A stretch of DNA of 7,698 nucleotides from Deltaproteobacteria bacterium. Lineage in GTDB: Bacteria > Desulfobacterota > Deferrisomatia > Deferrisomatales > Deferrisomataceae. Below, piece by piece: positions 5,303-7,698 of the stretch; position 1 is the first letter of the stretch, and every line of letters starts with the position of its first letter. A program made the translations under genes and the position numbers. The stretch spans positions 1 through 7,698 of the forward strand of contig JAADGT010000361.1 of assembly GCA_013152215.1 (NCBI GenBank), in the 5' to 3' direction. The notes below the pieces were generated by a model that saw only the letters and a program-made list of their open reading frames with translations, was not told the origin of the DNA and did not search any database.

Positions 5303-5716
5303 TCACCCCCTCCGCACGATCCGGGGCATGGCGGTCTTGCGTCCGCCCCACCGGGACGCCACCAGGGCGCCCGCCATGGCCACGAGCCCGAGGATGGCCG
5401 CGCCCGCATCCGGCCCGATCCCGAACCGGGGTCCCAAGGCGTTCCCCGCCACCGCCCCCGCCACCAAGACCAGCACCGGCACCAGGTACACCCAAAACGA
5501 GGCCTTCACCACGGCCGCCTCGGGCACGGCCACCGTCACCCGATCGCCCGGGGAAACACCCAGGGGGTCCTGAACCCACACCCGGGCCTCCCGGCCGCCC
5601 CCCAGATGGGCGCACGCCCCCCGGGCGGCGCACCCCTCGCAGGCGCTGCCCCGCTGGGTCTCCACCAGGGCCCGGCCGGGCCGGACCTCCAACACCTTTC
5701 CGGTCTCTTCGATCAT
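5303..5716 (-). CDS. RseC/MucC-family inner-membrane protein
   Basis: A 137-residue member of the RseC/MucC (SoxR-reducing system) family. In other bacteria these act in the SoxR-reducing Rsx/Rnf context or as modulators of envelope-stress signalling; the role here is unknown. The N-terminal soluble part has a Cys cluster C26-x2-C29-x5-C35, typical of the family and a possible redox or metal site. Two transmembrane helices lie at about 72-92 and 104-122, with a short basic C-terminal tail. The start ATG 5716 has AGGAG five bases upstream; a TTG at 5731 lacks one. smpB follows after one base. Repeat copy B and its hairpin end about 20 bp before the start, leaving no obvious promoter between them. 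Confidence 0.82.
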   Translation of the reverse strand: MIEETGKVLEVRPGRALVETQRGSACEGCAARGACAHLGGGREARVWVQDPLGVSPGDRVTVAVPEAAVVKASFWVYLVPVLVLVAGAVAGNALGPRFGIGPDAGAAILGLVAMAGALVASRWGGRKTAMPRIVRRG

Positions 5717-5738
5717 GAAGGCTCCTGCCAACAGGCTT

Positions 5739-5753
5739 CGGGCCTTCGGCCCG
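5739..5753. repeat. GGGCCGAAGGCCC hairpin upstream of the rseC-like gene
   Basis: CGGGCC-TTC-GGCCCG is a perfect 6-bp stem, the inverted counterpart of the hairpin at 4819-4833, inside a 21-nt identical segment. Here it precedes a gene start instead of following a stop, so its position follows the repeat element and not the gene end. Confidence 0.6.
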
Positions 5754-5785
5754 CTGGCGGCTGGGCAGCTAGGCGGCCGGGCGGC
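5754..5785 (-). repeat. Octamer array 2 (four units)
   Basis: Read on the minus strand, the units are GCCGCCCG, GCCGCCTA, GCTGCCCA and GCCGCCAG, with a strict 8-bp period. It is a GC-richer variant of the array beside copy A and occupies the same place between the 190-bp core and the hairpin. Confidence 0.7.
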
Positions 5786-5807
5786 TCCTGGGCCCCGACG
5801 CCGAGGC

Positions 5808-5997
5808 CTCGGGAGGCGTGGGGTCTGCTGGAGAGCCGCGTGCGGCTCCTTGGCTCGCCGCGCAGCGCCTCCAACGTTCGCACCGTGAAATCGTTCGTGT
5901 CGGCCGATCTGTCATGAAACCACCGCTGATGCCCCGTGCCTGCGCGGCGAATCTCATGCCCGGCTTCGCGCCCGGCCGGAAGCAGGCCCCATGCCCC
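5808..5997 (-). repeat. Interspersed ~190-bp repeat, copy B
   Basis: Inverted counterpart of copy A (4469-4659). With the adjoining octamers and hairpin, the two composite copies bracket the rseC-like gene and smpB as inverted repeats. The region from 5717 to 6056 holds this element, its array and the terminator of the M42 gene, and no protein gene I can support. Short ORFs across it are repeat-derived. Confidence 0.85.
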
Positions 5998-6005
5998 AGG
6001 CGTCC

Positions 6006-6032
6006 AAAAAAGCACGCCCAATTTAGCGAGCT
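6006..6032 (-). terminator. Intrinsic terminator of the M42 peptidase gene
   Basis: On the minus strand AGCTCGC (6032-6026) pairs with GCGTGCT (6017-6011), with one central mismatch and an 8-nt loop. A run of six T follows, the first of which is in the stem. It lies 25 bases after the M42 stop and uses part of the octamer array as its 5' arm. It separates the M42 transcript from the rseC-smpB pair. Confidence 0.6.
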
Positions 6033-6056
6033 TCCCAGCTTCCTAGCCTCCCAGCC
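6030..6056 (+). repeat. Octamer array 3, at the M42 stop codon
   Basis: GCTTCCCA, GCTTCCTA and GCCTCCCA, then a partial GCC, with an 8-bp period. In the sense of the M42 gene, the array starts directly after the TGA stop (6059-6057). Confidence 0.75.
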
Positions 6057-7122
6057 TCACTGGGGAATCCAGTCCCGGTCCGGGCCGATCCGCAGGAGCG
6101 CCGCCGCCAGGAGCTGGATCGCGTGGTCCAGGTCGGACAGGCTCAAGACCTCGGACGGGGTGTGCATGTACCGCAGCGGCACCTCCATCAGGGCCGTGGC
6201 GACCCCAGCGCGGGTGAGCTGCATCACGTTGGCGTCGGTGCCCGTGGCCCGCGGTGCCGCCTCGAACTGGACCGGGATCCCCTCGGCCTGGGCCGTATCC
6301 ACGAGCAGCTCGAACAGGCGGGGGTTGATGTTGGCCCCTCGGCACAGCACCGGCCCCTTGCCCACCTGCACGTCGCCCACCGCCTTCTTGTCCACGCCCG
6401 GGTGGTCGGAGGCGAACGTCACCTCCACGCAGATGCCCACGTCCGGATCGATGCCGAAGGCGCTGGTGCGAGCGCCCCGGAGCCCCACCTCCTCCTGCAC
6501 GGTGGACACCCCGTACACCGTGCAGCGGAGGTCCGGCTTGCGCTCGGCCAGCCGGCGGAGGGTCTCGGCCACGACGAAGCTCCCCATCTTGTCGTCGAGC
6601 CCGCGGCTGGTCACCCGGTCCCCGGCCAACCGCTCCATCTCAAAAGCGAACGTGACCGGGTCGCCCACGGCCACCCGGGCCTCGGCCTCTTCCCGGCTGG
6701 ACGCGCCGATATCGATGCACAGGTCCTTGATCTTGGCCACCTTGCTGCGCTCGTCGTGCTCCAGCAGGTGGATGGGCTTGCGGCCGATCACCCCGGTCAC
6801 GGTGCCCTCGCGGCCGTGCACCCGCACCCGCTGGCCCGGCAGGAGATGGGCATCCACCGCCGATGGGCGCAAAGTACAGAAACCCCTGGTCGTCGATGTA
6901 CCGGACCATCAGGCCGATCTCGTCCACGTGGCCGGCCAGCATCACCCGCGGCCGGTCGGCCCCCCGCAGCACGCCCCAGGAGTTGCCCATCACATCGGTG
7001 TGCAACTCGTCCACGTGGGGCTCCACGTGGGCCCGCCACACCCGCTGGGCGGGCTGCTCGAACCCCGATGGGCTCGGCGCATCGGCCAGGCGCTTCAAGA
7101 AATCGAACGCAGCGTCTTCCAT
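6057..7122 (-). pseudogene. M42-family metallo-aminopeptidase, frameshifted
   Basis: M42 (FrvX/TET-like) enzymes are cytoplasmic two-metal aminopeptidases, often large tetrahedral complexes that trim peptides. The start ATG 7122 has GGAGGAG six bases upstream. The N-terminal frame reads to YFAPIGG (residue 89, near 6857) with the metal-ligand motif AGHVDEIG (His65). The rest of the protein continues in another frame from VDAHLLPGQRV to the stop at 6057, with GLDDK, QEEVGLRGA, VEVTFASDHPG and MHTPSEV. Restoring two bases at the junction (GGCGGTGG to GGCGGTGTGG) gives one 355-residue protein of family length with every core motif. The decay is therefore very recent, a sequencing error, or a recoding event. 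The second half could start alone at ATG 6872 but would lack His65. Downstream of argJ, 113 bp away. Confidence 0.88.
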
Positions 7123-7143
7123 GTGAGACTCCTCCGGAGATGC

Positions 7144-7183
7144 TGGAAGGCTAGAAAGCTGGGAAGCCGGAAGGCTGGGAGGC
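7144..7183 (-). repeat. Octamer array 4 (five units), complementary to array 5
   Basis: Read on the minus strand: GCCTCCCA, GCCTTCCG, GCTTCCCA, GCTTTCTA, GCCTTCCA. It faces the array at 7207-7238 in inverted orientation, so the argJ-M42 intergenic RNA can form a hairpin of roughly 36-40 imperfect pairs with a loop of about 20 bases. It ends about 11 bp before the M42 ribosome binding site. Confidence 0.8.
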
Positions 7184-7206
7184 TTCTGCGCACCCAAGGG
7201 GGCTCA

Positions 7207-7238
7207 GCCTTCTGGCCTTCCAGCATTCCAGCCTTCTA
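7207..7238 (+). repeat. Octamer array 5 (four units), overlapping the argJ stop codon
   Basis: GCCTTCTG, GCCTTCCA, GCATTCCA and GCCTTCTA, with an exact 8-bp period. The last CTA (7236-7238) is the argJ TAG stop read on the other strand, so the array begins at the stop codon itself. Confidence 0.85.
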
Positions 7239-7698
7239 GCTTCGATAGTCCGCGTTGATCCGTACGTATTCGGCGCTCAGGTCGCAGGTGGTCACGGCGG
7301 CCTCCCCCCTCCCCTCTTCCAGGGTGATCCGGATCTCGAACTCCCGCTCCTTCATGGCCCGGTGGGCCTCGGCCTCTGCCTCGGGGCCCAGGCCCAGGCC
7401 GTCGCGCACGATCTCCACCCCGCCCACGGCGATGTGGAACGGGCCGCCCCCGTAGGCCCCCGACCGGCCCAGGGCCGCGGCGATCCGGCCCCAGTTGGGG
7501 TCCTCGCCGTGGATCGCGGTCTTCACCAGGGGGCTCTCGGCCACGGTCCGGGCGATCCGGAGGGCCGAGGCCTCGTCGGTTGCGCCCACGACCCGCACCT
7601 CCACCACCTTGGTGGCGCCCTCGCCGTCGGCCACGATCATGCGGGCCAGGTCCCGGCACACCCCCTCCACCGCCTCGGTCAGGGCGGAGAGCCCCCCC
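7236..7698 (-). CDS. argJ: Bifunctional ornithine acetyltransferase/N-acetylglutamate synthase ArgJ, C-terminal part
   Basis: ArgJ moves the acetyl group from N-acetylornithine to glutamate in the cyclic arginine pathway, and some members also use acetyl-CoA. The gene runs off the right edge; 153 codons are visible with no start. Recognisable parts are LARMIVADGEGATKVVEV, the conserved GEDPNWGRIAAALGRSG, and the C-terminal CDLSAEYVRINADYRS, typical of the beta chain. The autocleavage site (ATM-L type) lies upstream of the visible part. A GTG at 7670 gives an open frame, but it is internal: the frame continues to the edge with ArgJ-like LSALTEAVEG. The stop TAG lies inside octamer array 5. The M42 gene follows on the same strand, separated by the repeat hairpin. 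Confidence 0.95.
   Translation of the reverse strand, partial: GGLSALTEAVEGVCRDLARMIVADGEGATKVVEVRVVGATDEASALRIARTVAESPLVKTAIHGEDPNWGRIAAALGRSGAYGGGPFHIAVGGVEIVRDGLGLGPEAEAEAHRAMKEREFEIRITLEEGRGEAAVTTCDLSAEYVRINADYRS

Noticed and set aside
4474..5718. 414-aa plus-strand ORF over smpB and the rseC-like gene
   Set aside because: It is antisense to two clearly recognised genes and ends in a low-complexity Pro/Arg stretch.
7236..7670. Short ArgJ starting at GTG 7670
   Set aside because: The frame continues upstream to the window edge with ArgJ-like residues, so the gene is truncated only by the window.

Overview
The window comes from a chromosome of a very GC-rich bacterium; I estimate about 70% G+C by eye. 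Gene content (an sCache methyl-accepting chemotaxis protein with a sigma-28-like promoter, a tungstate/molybdate ABC transporter behind a molybdenum-cofactor-type riboswitch, an RseC/MucC-family membrane protein, smpB and argJ) fits a motile, Gram-negative-type organism that uses Mo or W enzymes. A high-GC anaerobe of the Desulfobacterota (Deferrisoma-like) would fit, but that placement is inference. No phage, transposase, CRISPR or plasmid genes are visible.

Layout, left to right. 1-204: a perfect heptamer tandem repeat, an unusually AT-rich stretch with an ArsR/SmtB-like palindrome, then a good sigma-28 promoter. 205-1791 (+): the chemotaxis receptor. Its stop codon overlaps the stop of the convergent ATPase gene. 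1788-3472 (-): tupB-tupC, permease and ATPase overlapping by ATGA, with no binding-protein gene. Upstream of them lies a complete control region on the minus strand: a sigma-70 promoter (3695-3724), a folded Moco/Tuco-type aptamer (3583-3690) and an intrinsic terminator (3524-3556). 3765-4307 (-): an unfamiliar, possibly GNAT-like protein. 4308-4836: a repeat-rich gene-free gap. 4837-5716 (-): an rseC-like gene and smpB, one base apart. 5717-6056: a second repeat-rich gap and the terminator of the next gene. 6057-7122 (-): an M42 aminopeptidase gene broken by one apparent two-base deletion. 7123-7235: a large hairpin made from repeats. 7236-7698 (-): the C-terminal half of argJ, running off the window.

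The parts least explained by known genes are the repeats. An approximately 190-bp sequence occurs twice in inverted orientation, bracketing rseC-smpB, and each copy continues into an array of degenerate octamers and a 21-nt stretch identical in both, containing a hairpin. Arrays of the same octamer (GC-Y-T-Y-C-Y-A type) abut the stop codons of argJ, the M42 gene and (after a hairpin) smpB. Two of them face a complementary array, so the mRNA 3' ends can fold into long hairpins. This looks like an interspersed, probably non-autonomous repeat family acting at 3' ends; function is unproven.

Regulatory logic: cofactor or metal sensing probably controls tupBC by attenuation; the receptor is probably part of the flagellar regulon; rseC and smpB are translationally coupled; argJ and the M42 gene may be one unit punctuated by the repeat hairpin. 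I found no clearly new multi-gene system. The riboswitch-controlled transporter and the repeat family are the items most worth following.
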